Origin: Bifidobacterium platyrrhinorum
Lineage (GTDB): Bacteria > Actinomycetota > Actinomycetes > Actinomycetales > Bifidobacteriaceae
NCBI RefSeq assembly: GCF_010667645.1
Contig: NZ_WHZV01000006.1
Span: 102,837 to 166,836, forward strand
Direction of reading: 5' to 3'
DNA: 64,000 bases
The translations under genes and the position numbers were made by a program. Every line of letters begins with the position of its first letter. The first letter of the stretch is position 1. Under the pieces are notes generated by a model. The model ran no database searches, had not been told where the DNA came from, and worked only from the letters and a program-made list of their open reading frames with translations. Shown here one piece after another: positions 43,572-52,304 of this stretch.

Positions 43572-46556
43572 ATGGTTGATCGCACGCATGATCAATCCGC
43601 ATCGCCCGCAACGAACGAGGGCATGCCATCGCAGACCGCTTCCGGCATCGGGCCGGACGGCATCCTCGACACGGATCCCAGCCTGACCGACGCGTTCGAC
43701 GTCGCCGAAGCGCTGGACGTCGACCCGAACACCGGCCTGAGTTCGGCCGAGGCCGCACGCCGGCTCGAACGGTTCGGCCCGAACGAGCTGGCGGGGGCGC
43801 CGCCCGTGCCGAAATGGAGGAAGTTCCTCGCCCAGTTCCAGGATCCGCTCGTCTACCTGTTGCTCGCCGCCACCGTCATCTCCGTGATCGCGTGGTTCAT
43901 CGAGAAGGCGAACGCCGTGCCCGGGGCGGAAGGCGGCGAGGCGCTGCCGTTCGACGCGATCGTCATCGTGCTCATCCTCATCGTCAACGCCGTGCTCGGC
44001 TACATCCAGGAGGCGAAGGCGGAGGCCGCCGTCGAAGCGCTCGCCGGCATGACGGCCCCCACCACATCCGTGCTGCGCGACGGCAAGGTCGTGCGCATCA
44101 ACACCGTCGACGTCGTCCCCGGCGACATCATCGTGCTTGCGGAAGGCGACTCGGTCTCCGCGGACGGCCGCCTGTTCGCCGCGGCCAGCCTGCGCATCGC
44201 CGAAGCGTCGCTCACCGGCGAATCCGTGCCCGTCGGCAAGAAACCGGACACGTTGCGCGAGGCCAAGGCGCTCGGCGACCGCGCGAACATGATCTTCAAC
44301 GGCACGTCCGTCACGCAGGGCACGGGCCGCGCCATCGTCACCGGCACCGGCATGGCCACGCAGGTCGGCAAGATCGCCGACATGCTCTCCGCCACCGAGG
44401 ACGAGCAGACCCCGCTGCAGAAGGAGATGAACTACGTCTCCAAGATCCTCGGGATCGCCGTGGTCATCATCGCCGTGATCGTGCTCGCCGCGCTCGCGTT
44501 CCTCGAAGGCTTCAACGACATCCACGACGTCATCGACTCGCTGCTGCTCGCCGTCTCGCTCGCCGTGGCCGCCGTGCCGGAAGGCCTCGCCGCGATCCTC
44601 ACCGTCGTGCTCGCGCTCGGCGTGCAGCGCATGGCCGCGCACAACGCGATCGTGAAGAAGCTCCACTCCGTCGAGACGCTCGGCTCCGCGTCCGTGATCT
44701 GCTCGGACAAGACCGGCACGCTGACACGCAACGAGATGACCGTCGAACGCATCGTCACCCCCAGCGGCGAAGTGCATCTCACCGGCACCGGCTACACGCC
44801 GGAAGGCACGATGACGGCCGCCGACGGGTCGCCGCTCTCCGGCGATCCGTCGCTCAGGGCGGAGGCGCTCGCCACGCTCGCCGCCGGCACGATCGCGAAC
44901 GACGGCGACCTGCGCGAGGAGAACGGGCGATGGGAGGTCGTCGGCGACCCGACCGAGGTGTCGCTCATCGTCGCCGCGCGCAAGACCGGCGCGATGAAGG
45001 GGTACGACCGGTTCACGCGCGTCGCCGAAGTGCCGTTCACGTCCGAGCGCAAACGCATGTCCGTGATCGCGCAGGACTCGACGGAAGGCGGCAAACTCAC
45101 CGTGTTCGCGAAGGGCGCGCCCGACGTGCTGCTCTCGTACTGCTCGCGCATCGCGGTCGGCGGGCAGGTGCGCCCGCTGACGGAAGGCGACCGCCAGACG
45201 ATCCTCGCGACCGTCGAGAGGCTCTCCGGCGAGGCGTACCGCACGCTCGGCGAGGCGTACCGTCCGCTCGGCACCGCGAACCTGTCCGAAGTGCCGGGCA
45301 TCACGGCGAACGCGGCCGGGCAGGTCGCGGACATCGCCGACCAGGCGGACGCGATCGAATCCGACCTCATCTGGAACGGCATGGTCGGCATCATCGACCC
45401 GCCGCGCACCGAAGTGCGCGACTCGGTGGCCGAGGCGCATCGCGCCGGCATCCGCGCCGTCATGATCACCGGCGACCATCCGCTGACCGCCGCACGCATC
45501 GCCTCCGACCTGGGCATCATCGACAAGGGCGGCAAGGCGCTCACCGGCGACCAGCTCGACGCGCTCGCCGACGACCGGGCCGCGTTCGACAAGGCCACGT
45601 CCGAAGTGTCCGTGTACGCGCGCGTCGCGCCCGAACACAAGCTGAAGATCGTCGAATCGCTGCAGCGGCAGGGCAACATCGTCGCGATGACCGGCGACGG
45701 CGTCAACGACGCCCCGGCCGTCAAGACCGCCGACATCGGCGTCGCGATGGGCATCACCGGCACCGAGGTCACCAAGCAGAGCGCGAAGATGATCCTCGCC
45801 GACGACAACTTCTCCACCATCGTGGCCGCCGTGCGCGAAGGCCGCGTGATCTTCGACAACATCCGCAAGTTCCTGCGCTACCTGCTGAGCTCCAACGTGG
45901 GCGAGGTGTTCACCGTGTTCTTCGGCGTCGTGCTCGCCGGATTCCTCGGCATCACGCAGCCCGAATCCACCGGCGTGACCGTGCCGCTGCTCGCCACGCA
46001 GCTGCTGTGGATCAACCTGCTCACCGACGCGGCGCCCGCGCTCGCGATGGGCGTCGACCCGCAGACCGAGGACGTGATGAACCGCAGGCCACGGCGCGTG
46101 ACCGACCGTGTGATCGACGCCTCGATGTGGGGCGACATCGTCTTCGTCGGCCTCATCATGGCCGCCGTCACGCTCATCGGCATGGACATGCATCTGGCCG
46201 GCGGCCTGTTCACCGACCGTTCGGTGGATGCGCTCGGCCACGAGGCGCAGATGACCGAGGCGCGCACGATGGGCTTCACGATTCTCGTGTTCGCGCAGCT
46301 GTTTAACGCGCTCGCCTCGCGCTCCCACCTGCAGAGCGTGTTCGTCGGGCTGTTCTCGAACAAGTGGCTGTGGGGTGCGATCGGCCTGTCCGTCGTGCTG
46401 CAGCTCGTCGTGATCTACGTGCCGTTCCTCAACACCGCGTTCGGCACCACGCCGCTGAGCCCGCTGGCCTGGCTCGAATGCATCGGCCTCGCCGCGTTCG
46501 TGCTCGTCGCCTCCGAACTGCGCAAGTGCGTGCTGCGCGCGATGGCCGGGCGGTGA
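43572..46556 (+). CDS. Cation-transporting P-type ATPase, P2 (Ca2+-like) class
   Basis: The protein has 994 residues: N-terminal cation-ATPase domain (GLSSAEAARRLERFGPNEL), actuator TGES in EASLTGESVPV, TM4 motif AAVPEGLAAI, phosphorylation site D379 in CSDKTGTLT, nucleotide-binding KGAPDVLL, MITGDHPLTA, and hinge TGDGVNDAPA. The ten-helix layout and the C-terminal cation-ATPase domain fit SERCA/PMR1-like pumps. The ion is probably Ca2+ or Mn2+; PEGLA rather than PEGLP leaves this open. A 43-residue polar N-terminal extension precedes the first domain. AAGGAG precedes the ATG. Confidence 0.94.
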   Translation: MVDRTHDQSASPATNEGMPSQTASGIGPDGILDTDPSLTDAFDVAEALDVDPNTGLSSAEAARRLERFGPNELAGAPPVPKWRKFLAQFQDPLVYLLLAATVISVIAWFIEKANAVPGAEGGEALPFDAIVIVLILIVNAVLGYIQEAKAEAAVEALAGMTAPTTSVLRDGKVVRINTVDVVPGDIIVLAEGDSVSADGRLFAAASLRIAEASLTGESVPVGKKPDTLREAKALGDRANMIFNGTSVTQGTGRAIVTGTGMATQVGKIADMLSATEDEQTPLQKEMNYVSKILGIAVVIIAVIVLAALAFLEGFNDIHDVIDSLLLAVSLAVAAVPEGLAAILTVVLALGVQRMAAHNAIVKKLHSVETLGSASVICSDKTGTLTRNEMTVERIVTPSGEVHLTGTGYTPEGTMTAADGSPLSGDPSLRAEALATLAAGTIANDGDLREENGRWEVVGDPTEVSLIVAARKTGAMKGYDRFTRVAEVPFTSERKRMSVIAQDSTEGGKLTVFAKGAPDVLLSYCSRIAVGGQVRPLTEGDRQTILATVERLSGEAYRTLGEAYRPLGTANLSEVPGITANAAGQVADIADQADAIESDLIWNGMVGIIDPPRTEVRDSVAEAHRAGIRAVMITGDHPLTAARIASDLGIIDKGGKALTGDQLDALADDRAAFDKATSEVSVYARVAPEHKLKIVESLQRQGNIVAMTGDGVNDAPAVKTADIGVAMGITGTEVTKQSAKMILADDNFSTIVAAVREGRVIFDNIRKFLRYLLSSNVGEVFTVFFGVVLAGFLGITQPESTGVTVPLLATQLLWINLLTDAAPALAMGVDPQTEDVMNRRPRRVTDRVIDASMWGDIVFVGLIMAAVTLIGMDMHLAGGLFTDRSVDALGHEAQMTEARTMGFTILVFAQLFNALASRSHLQSVFVGLFSNKWLWGAIGLSVVLQLVVIYVPFLNTAFGTTPLSPLAWLECIGLAAFVLVASELRKCVLRAMAGR

Positions 46557-46586
46557 CGCGGTGATGCGTTCCGATCGATGACGGCA

Positions 46587-46620
46587 TGAAAGAAGCCCCT
46601 CGTGCGAGGGGCTTCTTTCA
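46587..46620. terminator. Bidirectional intrinsic terminator
   Basis: TGAAAGAAGCCCCTCG / CGAGGGGCTTCTTTCA is a perfect 16-bp stem with a TG loop between the convergent ATPase and Pro/Gln-rich protein genes. Its flanking A/T runs serve both strands. Confidence 0.92.
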
Positions 46621-46709
46621 TGTTTTCATGCACGATATGTGCGGGGCGTGGCGGCTGGCGTGTGCCGGGGGCGCACCGGATCGCGGCGTATTGCGCGGCT
46701 CGGCGGGGC

Positions 46710-48365
46710 TCAGTTCGAGCCGTTGGAGCCGTCGCCGGCATCCGTGCCGCCGGTTCCGGTTCCGGTGTTGGAGTCCGTGCCGGACCCCGAACCGGAGTTG
46801 TTCTGGTTCTGCTGCTGCGACTGGTTCTGTTGCTGTTGTTGCTGCTGGCTCTGCTGTTGTTGCTGGGCCTGCGCGTCGGCCTGCTGCTTGGCGGAGATCG
46901 ACGCGTTCACGTCGGCCATGGCCTTCTCCAGCTGCGACTTGGCGTTGTTCACATCCGATTCGGACGGGTTCGACTGGCCGGCCACGTTGTTCGCGTTGCT
47001 GATCGCGTTCTGCAGCGCGGTGCGCGTGGACTCGTCCTGCACCTGGCCGGCGGAGCTGTTGAGCAGGCTCTGCGCGGAGGAGATCGAGCCGTTCAGGTCG
47101 GACTTGCGCGCATCCGAGGTCTTCGACCCCTTGCTCTTGGTCACCGCGTCCTCGGCGTCGTCGAGCTTGTCCTCCATGTCGTCGGCCTGCTTGCGCGTGT
47201 CCTTGAACTTGGTGGTGTTCTCCTTGAGCTCGTCCTTGGTCATGTCGGCCTTGCAGGTGGCGTCGGTCTTGATGTTGCCGGCGTCGGTGATGAGCTGGTT
47301 GAGCGTGGTGAGCGTGTTCGCGTCGCTCAACTGGTCCGCGGTGGTCGTGGACGCCGTCTGCTGGGCTTCGGTGACCTTCTCGTGCAGATCGTTCATGTCG
47401 TCGTTGTACTTGCTTTGCGCGCTCGTGCACGCCGCGTACAGCAGCTTGCCGCTGTTCGCGCGCACGAACATCACGACGCCCACGACCAGGGCGATGACGG
47501 CGATCGCCGCCACCACGATGGCGATGATCCTGCCGCGCGGCATCCCACGGCGTCCCTGCTTCCTGCCGCCCTTGCCGTTGCCGGAATCCTCGTCGCCATC
47601 CTCGTCCTCGTCGTTCGGGGCGATGGACGGCGGCATCGCGGCCTGGACCGCCGGCTGGTCGGCGGTCTGCGCGATGACGTCCGGACCGAAGACCTGCGTG
47701 GCCTCGCCGCCCGCCGCGGCCGCGGCGCCGCCGTCATACGGCTGGGCGACGGGGAACGGCTGGGCCGCAGGGAACGCCTGGGTGGGCTGTGCGGGCTGCG
47801 GTTGGCCGTACGCCTGTGTGGGCTGGCCGTACGCCTGGGTGGGCTGCGCACCGGGGAAGGCCTGGGCCGGCTGACCGTAGGCCTGCGTCGCCTGGGACGG
47901 CTGGAACGCCTGGGTCGGCTGCTCCGCGGCGGGCGCCGCCTGCGTGGGCTGTACGTACGCGGCCGTGGGCTGTGCGTACGCCTGGGTGGGCTGCGTCGGC
48001 TGCGCATACGGCGTCTGCATGGGCGCTGGTTGGCCGAATGCCTGCGTGGGCTGGTCCTGCGCCGGGAACGGCTGCGTGAACGCGTCATAGCCCTGTGCCG
48101 GCGTCTGCATGGGTGCCGGCTGGCCGTACGCCTGCGTGGCCGCGGCGTCGGCCGGTGCGTACCCCGGCATGGCGGGCGCGTCCGACGCGCTCGGCGCCGA
48201 GTGCCTGCCGTGCCGTCCGTGATGCTCGACCGGCGGCTGCACGGTCTGCGCCGGCTGCACGGTCTGCGCCGGCTGAACAGGCTGCGCCGGCTGCGCAGCT
48301 GGCGGCGTCTGTGGCGTCTGTCGGTTCTGGAAGTCGAAATGGAAGTCGCCGCTCGGGTCGGTCAT
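46710..48365 (-). CDS. Membrane protein with Pro/Gln/Thr repeat tail and FIVAR-like coiled exported domain
   Basis: ATG at 48365 has GAGGAGAG upstream and gives 551 residues. Residues ~15-225 are cytoplasmic low-complexity built on PTQAYGQP/PTQAF-type repeats, with an acidic patch (DEDEDGDED) and a basic patch before one membrane helix (IIAIVVAAIAVIALVVGVVMFV). The exported half is helical, with a FIVAR-like stretch (RTALQNAISNANNVAGQSNP) and a terminal poly-Gln then Gly/Thr/Ser tail. The function is unknown. The layout parallels the zinc-ribbon protein at 37813-40584. Thr-rich PTQ repeats would be plausible substrates of the Ser/Thr kinase, but that is speculation. Confidence 0.85.
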   Translation of the reverse strand: MTDPSGDFHFDFQNRQTPQTPPAAQPAQPVQPAQTVQPAQTVQPPVEHHGRHGRHSAPSASDAPAMPGYAPADAAATQAYGQPAPMQTPAQGYDAFTQPFPAQDQPTQAFGQPAPMQTPYAQPTQPTQAYAQPTAAYVQPTQAAPAAEQPTQAFQPSQATQAYGQPAQAFPGAQPTQAYGQPTQAYGQPQPAQPTQAFPAAQPFPVAQPYDGGAAAAAGGEATQVFGPDVIAQTADQPAVQAAMPPSIAPNDEDEDGDEDSGNGKGGRKQGRRGMPRGRIIAIVVAAIAVIALVVGVVMFVRANSGKLLYAACTSAQSKYNDDMNDLHEKVTEAQQTASTTTADQLSDANTLTTLNQLITDAGNIKTDATCKADMTKDELKENTTKFKDTRKQADDMEDKLDDAEDAVTKSKGSKTSDARKSDLNGSISSAQSLLNSSAGQVQDESTRTALQNAISNANNVAGQSNPSESDVNNAKSQLEKAMADVNASISAKQQADAQAQQQQQSQQQQQQQNQSQQQNQNNSGSGSGTDSNTGTGTGGTDAGDGSNGSN

Positions 48366-48441
48366 CGGTCTCTCCTCACTCGTGTCTGTCCGCTCGGCGG
48401 TTCGTTGCCGTCGACGTCGCACTGTGTACCGTCATAGCAAA

Positions 48442-48514
48442 GGCGGCCGTCGCCGGCCGCCGAAGTCTTGCATACCGTATCGCCGCCGCACCGGAACGGG
48501 TGCGACGGCGATAC
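48442..48514 (-). terminator. Two hairpins after dcd
   Basis: On the minus strand a 16-bp stem with one mismatch (GTATCGCCGCCGCACC, 48477-48492, with 48499-48514) is followed by GGCGGCCG/CGGCCGCC and then TTTGC, near 48442. They lie 12 bp after the dcd stop. Confidence 0.65.
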
Positions 48515-48526
48515 GTGCGTGCGCGC

Positions 48527-49108
48527 TCAGTCGTCGATGTGCGCGCGGTAGAAGTTCTCGTAGGAACGGCTCGGCGTCGGGCCGCGCTGGCCCTGGTAAT
48601 GCGAGCCGACGCCGGCGGATCCGTACGGATGCTCGGCGGGGGAGCTCAGCTGGAAGAAGCACATCTGCCCGATCTTCATGCCCGGCCACAGCTTCACCGG
48701 CAGCGTCGACACGTTCGACAGCTCCAACGTGATATGGCCTTCGAAGCCCGGGTCGATGAACCCGGCGGTCGAATGGGTGAGGATGCCGAGGCGACCCAGC
48801 GAGCTCTTGCCCTCCAGCCTGGCGGCGATCGTCGCATCGAGCTTGACGTACTCCCACGTGGCGCCGAGCGCGAACTCGCCCGGGTGCAGGATCCACGGCT
48901 CGTCCGGGTCGACGGCGAACTCCTCGGTGAGCGCGCCCTGGTTCTCGGACGGGTCGACGTAGGTGTATGCGTGATTGTTGAACAGACGGAAGAACCGGTC
49001 GAGCCTCACGTCGATCGAGGCCGGCTGGACCATCTCCGGGGTCCACGGGTCGAGCGAGATATGCCCTTCGGCCTGCGCGGCCAGAATGTCGCGGTCGGAC
49101 AGCAGCAT
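48527..49108 (-). CDS. dcd: dCTP deaminase
   Basis: The protein has 193 residues with [42 protein letters not shown] and the catalytic [19 protein letters not shown], all hallmarks of trimeric Dcd. GAGGAG lies upstream of the ATG. It deaminates dCTP on the way to dUMP for thymidylate synthesis. The actinobacterial form is often the bifunctional dCTP deaminase/dUTPase; that cannot be settled here. It is transcribed alone. Confidence 0.96.
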   Translation of the reverse strand: MLLSDRDILAAQAEGHISLDPWTPEMVQPASIDVRLDRFFRLFNNHAYTYVDPSENQGALTEEFAVDPDEPWILHPGEFALGATWEYVKLDATIAARLEGKSSLGRLGILTHSTAGFIDPGFEGHITLELSNVSTLPVKLWPGMKIGQMCFFQLSSPAEHPYGSAGVGSHYQGQRGPTPSRSYENFYRAHIDD

Positions 49109-49480
49109 GAAAAGCTCCTCACGGACGGAATAGTACGAATGTGATATCGCCCACAAGCCTAGCGCCCACCCACAACACGCGCCCCTTCGATCGGCCCGGA
49201 CCGGCCAGCCGGAGCCCGCCGTCCCCGATTCCCAGAAATCTCCCAGCCAAACACATCGGTAAGCACAGGAACGCATGGTTATCTAATAACCGTCAGCACC
49301 AAGCCGACCCGGAGCGCAAGCCCCGAACAACTGAACCTTTCTTCTTCTCTCTCCTTTCTCTGGCCCCGGTGGTTCGCCACCGGGGTTTTCCTTTGCCGTT
49401 CCCGCGGATGACGGCCGCCTTTACCCCACCGCGGTAGACTTGGGGCAGCAGGGGCGACGGAGGCCATGAAGGGGGACACG
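49109..49480 (+). other. Gap with orphan plus-strand terminator (candidate small RNA)
   Basis: No convincing gene is seen. A perfect intrinsic terminator (49364-49385, CCCCGGTGG/CCACCGGGG with TTCG loop, then TTTTCC) has no coding gene upstream on its strand. The palindrome GGTTATCTAATAACC at about 49275-49289 could hold a promoter or operator. A ~100-nt transcript between them is possible. The next gene has its own -10-like TAGACT at 49434 after the terminator. Confidence 0.4.
49364..49390 (+). terminator. Orphan intrinsic terminator
   Basis: 9-bp perfect stem CCCCGGTGG / CCACCGGGG, TTCG tetraloop, then TTTTC. Confidence 0.85.
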
Positions 49481-50434
49481 ATGAACGAGGACTACGACTT
49501 CTTCGCTGGCCGGGACGACGCTTCGGGCGACTCCGGTCGTCGCGCTTCACGCCGCGCCCGCGGCACGCGCGACGAACCCCGCAGACCCGCTGCCCGTCGT
49601 GCCGCGAACCGGCGCGACATCACCTACCACGCCGGTCATCGTCCCGGAGGCGTGAGCCGCACGCTCGCCATCGTCGCGCTGCTGTGCGGACTGGCCGCCA
49701 TCGCATGCGGCGCCGCATCCGCCGCGCACGAGATCGCACCCGCCTACGTCGATCCGGACGGCACGGTGCCGGGCCGTCTCATCGCCATCGCGTGCGCCGT
49801 GCTCATCGGCGTCACGCTCGTCCTCGTCATCATCGCGCGCGCGACCGTGCCCCGCCGCGTCAGCCATCGCGGCGTCGCGTCCGGCGGCATCATCACGATG
49901 GTCTTCGCTGTGATGCTGCTCACGCTCGGCGTGGTCGTCGGCGTGCTCTTCCCTGACGGGCTGGTCCGCCCGGCCGTGCGCGACGAAGCGCCGGTCAACA
50001 GCAGCGACCGCATGCGCTTCGACGTCGAACGCGTGACCGGCGTATGCACATCCGGCTGGCAGGACATCGACGTCGACGTCTACCCGGGCGTCGAATCCGC
50101 GTCGGTGTGCCCGGACACGCGCGTCGCCTACCTCACCTTCGATTCGGAATCCGCCGCCAAGCTATACCGCAACGCCGTGCGGACGAAGATCGGCGACCTG
50201 CTGGGCGAATACGCCTCGCAGGCCGCGGACGCGACGGGCGGCGACTGGCGCACGCTGAGCGGCGGTCGGTGGATCGCGTTCGGCGACGCCTCCGACATGA
50301 CGCTGCTGCAGAAGGAATGGGGCGGCACGCTCGCCAGGATCGGCGCGACGGGCGGCGACGGGACGTCCGCGAACGCGTCGTCGGCGGCGGGCGGGCGGAC
50401 ACTGTCCATCGGTGGAACGCCGGCGGCGCGATGA
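49481..50434 (+). CDS. Hypothetical membrane protein with Arg-rich N-terminus
   Basis: ATG at 49481 (AAGGGGG at good spacing) is preferred over 49466; this gives 317 residues. The first ~60 residues are very rich in Arg/Ala/Asp and probably disordered. Three membrane helices follow (TLAIVALLCGLAAIACGAAS, LIAIACAVLIGVTLVLVIIA, GIITMVFAVMLLTLGVVVGVLF). The C-terminal ~140 residues are extracytoplasmic with two cysteines (VTGVCTSGW and SASVCPDTR) that may form a disulfide. I do not recognise the family. The 75-bp gap to the esterase gene suggests possible co-transcription. Confidence 0.75.
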   Translation: MNEDYDFFAGRDDASGDSGRRASRRARGTRDEPRRPAARRAANRRDITYHAGHRPGGVSRTLAIVALLCGLAAIACGAASAAHEIAPAYVDPDGTVPGRLIAIACAVLIGVTLVLVIIARATVPRRVSHRGVASGGIITMVFAVMLLTLGVVVGVLFPDGLVRPAVRDEAPVNSSDRMRFDVERVTGVCTSGWQDIDVDVYPGVESASVCPDTRVAYLTFDSESAAKLYRNAVRTKIGDLLGEYASQAADATGGDWRTLSGGRWIAFGDASDMTLLQKEWGGTLARIGATGGDGTSANASSAAGGRTLSIGGTPAAR

Positions 50435-50509
50435 TGCCCCATACGCGATAATCGATTCCGGACACATCCCACGATCCATCGGCATTCATCGGCGACGAGG
50501 CGAGACGAC

Positions 50510-51190
50510 ATGACCATCGACCTGACCATTGCACGGTATTCGCGCGGCGGGGGAGCGACGCATCCCACGCACCCGCTGTTCCTCTGCCTGCACGGCTGGG
50601 GATCCAACGAGGCGGAGATGGCGGACCTCATGCGCCAGATCGCCCCCTACAATGATTTCGCGAGCCTGCGCGGGCCCCTGCGGCTGGCGGGAGGCGACGC
50701 GTACTCGCCCGGCGCGTACGCGTGGTTCGGCGAACGGGTGCCGTTCGGCGAGGACCTCGACCGCGCCGCCTACGAGATGGCCGTGTCCATCGACCGGTGG
50801 GTGGCGAACAACCTGCCCGACGAACGCGAGGTCGTGCCGCTCGGCTTCTCGCAGGGCGGCCTGCTGGCCGTGCACCTGCTGCGCGTCAACCCGAAACGCT
50901 ACCGTGCAGCGGTGTCGCTGTCCGGCTACATCGCGCCCGGCGTGGTCCCCGGCACCGCGCCCGCCGACGGCATCCTCGAACGGTACAACGTGCCGGTGTT
51001 CTACACGTACGGCAAGAACGACGACGTGGTGCCGAAGTACGAGCTGTTCGCCGCGCAGGCGTGGCTCAACGAGCACACGTGGCTCACCACGAAAAGCTAC
51101 CGGGCGCTCGACCACAACGTGAGCCTCGAGGAGCTCGCCGACCTGCGCCAGTGGTTCCTCGACCACGACATCACCTCCGGCGTGCTGTAG
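50510..51190 (+). CDS. Alpha/beta hydrolase, phospholipase/carboxylesterase family
   Basis: The protein has 226 residues, the usual length for YpfH/carboxylesterase-type enzymes. Nucleophile S114 is in GFSQGG, the acid is D171 in YGKNDDVVP, and the catalytic His is H202 in ALDHNVS. The oxyanion region is LCLHGWGSNE. It has no signal peptide and acts in the cytosol on small esters. The natural substrate is unknown. Confidence 0.9.
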   Translation: MTIDLTIARYSRGGGATHPTHPLFLCLHGWGSNEAEMADLMRQIAPYNDFASLRGPLRLAGGDAYSPGAYAWFGERVPFGEDLDRAAYEMAVSIDRWVANNLPDEREVVPLGFSQGGLLAVHLLRVNPKRYRAAVSLSGYIAPGVVPGTAPADGILERYNVPVFYTYGKNDDVVPKYELFAAQAWLNEHTWLTTKSYRALDHNVSLEELADLRQWFLDHDITSGVL

Positions 51191-51261
51191 GCGGCGCCGT
51201 AAGGGCGTGGCAAATGGAAACCGGCCGGCCCCGCGCGGCGGCCCGTGCCTAGACTGGCGGC

Positions 51262-52116
51262 ATGAACGCAACGATCGAAGCCGAACCGGCGGCCGGCGCC
51301 GCCCTTGACGAGAACCATCTGGACGAATCCCCGCGCGGCCTGATCATCATGGCCGTGGTGGGCGTGGCCGTCGGCATCCTGTCCGGCCTGTTCGGCATCG
51401 GTGGAGGCACCGTCATCGTGCCCGCGCTCGTCTGGCTCGGCCTCACGCAGCGGCACGCCGCAGCCACCTCGATGATGGCCATCGTGCCCACCGCCGTCTC
51501 CGGCGTCGCCTCCTACGCGTTCGAGGGCGACGTGGACTGGATCGCCGCGCTCATCGTGTTCGCCGGCATGTTCGTCGGCGGGCAGATCGGCTCATGGCTG
51601 CTCTCCCGGCTTTCCGAGATCGTGCTGCGGTGGGCGTTCGTCGTGTTCCTGCTGTTCGTGATGGTCAACCAGGCCATGTCGAACCCGTCTCGCGACTCGC
51701 GCATCGAGATGACCGTCGCCACGGTGGTCGGCCTCGTCGCGTTCGGCGTGGTCGCCGGCATCCTCGCCGGGCTGCTCGGCATCGGCGGCGGCGCGATCTG
51801 CGTGCCCGCCCTGTCGATCCTCTTCGGCGCGAGCGACCTCATCGCGCGCGGCACGTCGCTGCTCGCCATGTTCCCCAACGCGATCACCACATCCGTGGCG
51901 AACGCACGGCGCCACATGGTGCACGTCAAGGCCGCGCTGATCATCGGCGTCGTGGCCGCGCTCACTGCGCCGCTCGGCACGTGGATGGCGGCCTCCGTCA
52001 CGCCGCGCGCCGGCGCGATCATGTTCACCGTGTATCTGGGTGTGCTGCTCGTGCGGTCCGTGTTCGTCGCCTGCAAGGCGATGCAGGCGGCGAAGGCGGC
52101 GAAACAGGCGCGGTGA
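51262..52116 (+). CDS. TauE/SafE-family permease
   Basis: The protein has 284 residues with about eight membrane helices and the duplicated glycine motif of the family (LSGLFGIGGGTVIVPAL near residue 40 and LAGLLGIGGGAICVPAL near residue 170). Family members export sulfite, sulfoacetate or related anions. The ATG is 6 nt after TAGACT with no ribosome binding site, which suggests a leaderless transcript. Confidence 0.92.
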   Translation: MNATIEAEPAAGAALDENHLDESPRGLIIMAVVGVAVGILSGLFGIGGGTVIVPALVWLGLTQRHAAATSMMAIVPTAVSGVASYAFEGDVDWIAALIVFAGMFVGGQIGSWLLSRLSEIVLRWAFVVFLLFVMVNQAMSNPSRDSRIEMTVATVVGLVAFGVVAGILAGLLGIGGGAICVPALSILFGASDLIARGTSLLAMFPNAITTSVANARRHMVHVKAALIIGVVAALTAPLGTWMAASVTPRAGAIMFTVYLGVLLVRSVFVACKAMQAAKAAKQAR

Positions 52117-52261
52117 CGATGCGGTTGATCGCGCGGGCCGGCGCCGAAACGGTCCGAACGACCCGACGGTCCGCCGGATGATCACGGTGGTCGGGTTCCC
52201 GCGTGATGCCCGTCCACGCGGCCGTCACGCCTCCCGCGTAATGATTTCCTAACCCTGTTCC

Positions 52262-52267
52262 TATACT
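52262..52267 (+). promoter_or_regulatory. -10 element of the antiporter gene
   Basis: TATACT lies 43 bp before the ATG, with AAGGAG downstream of it. No clear -35 is seen. Confidence 0.45.
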
Positions 52268-52304
52268 TTGGGCGATTGGGAGAAGGCGGAAGGAGCGGCA
52301 ACAC

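Noticed and set aside
47740..48300. Repeated 24-30-bp units that might look like CRISPR
   Set aside because: They encode the in-frame PTQAYGQP-type protein repeats, with variable spacing and no unique spacers.
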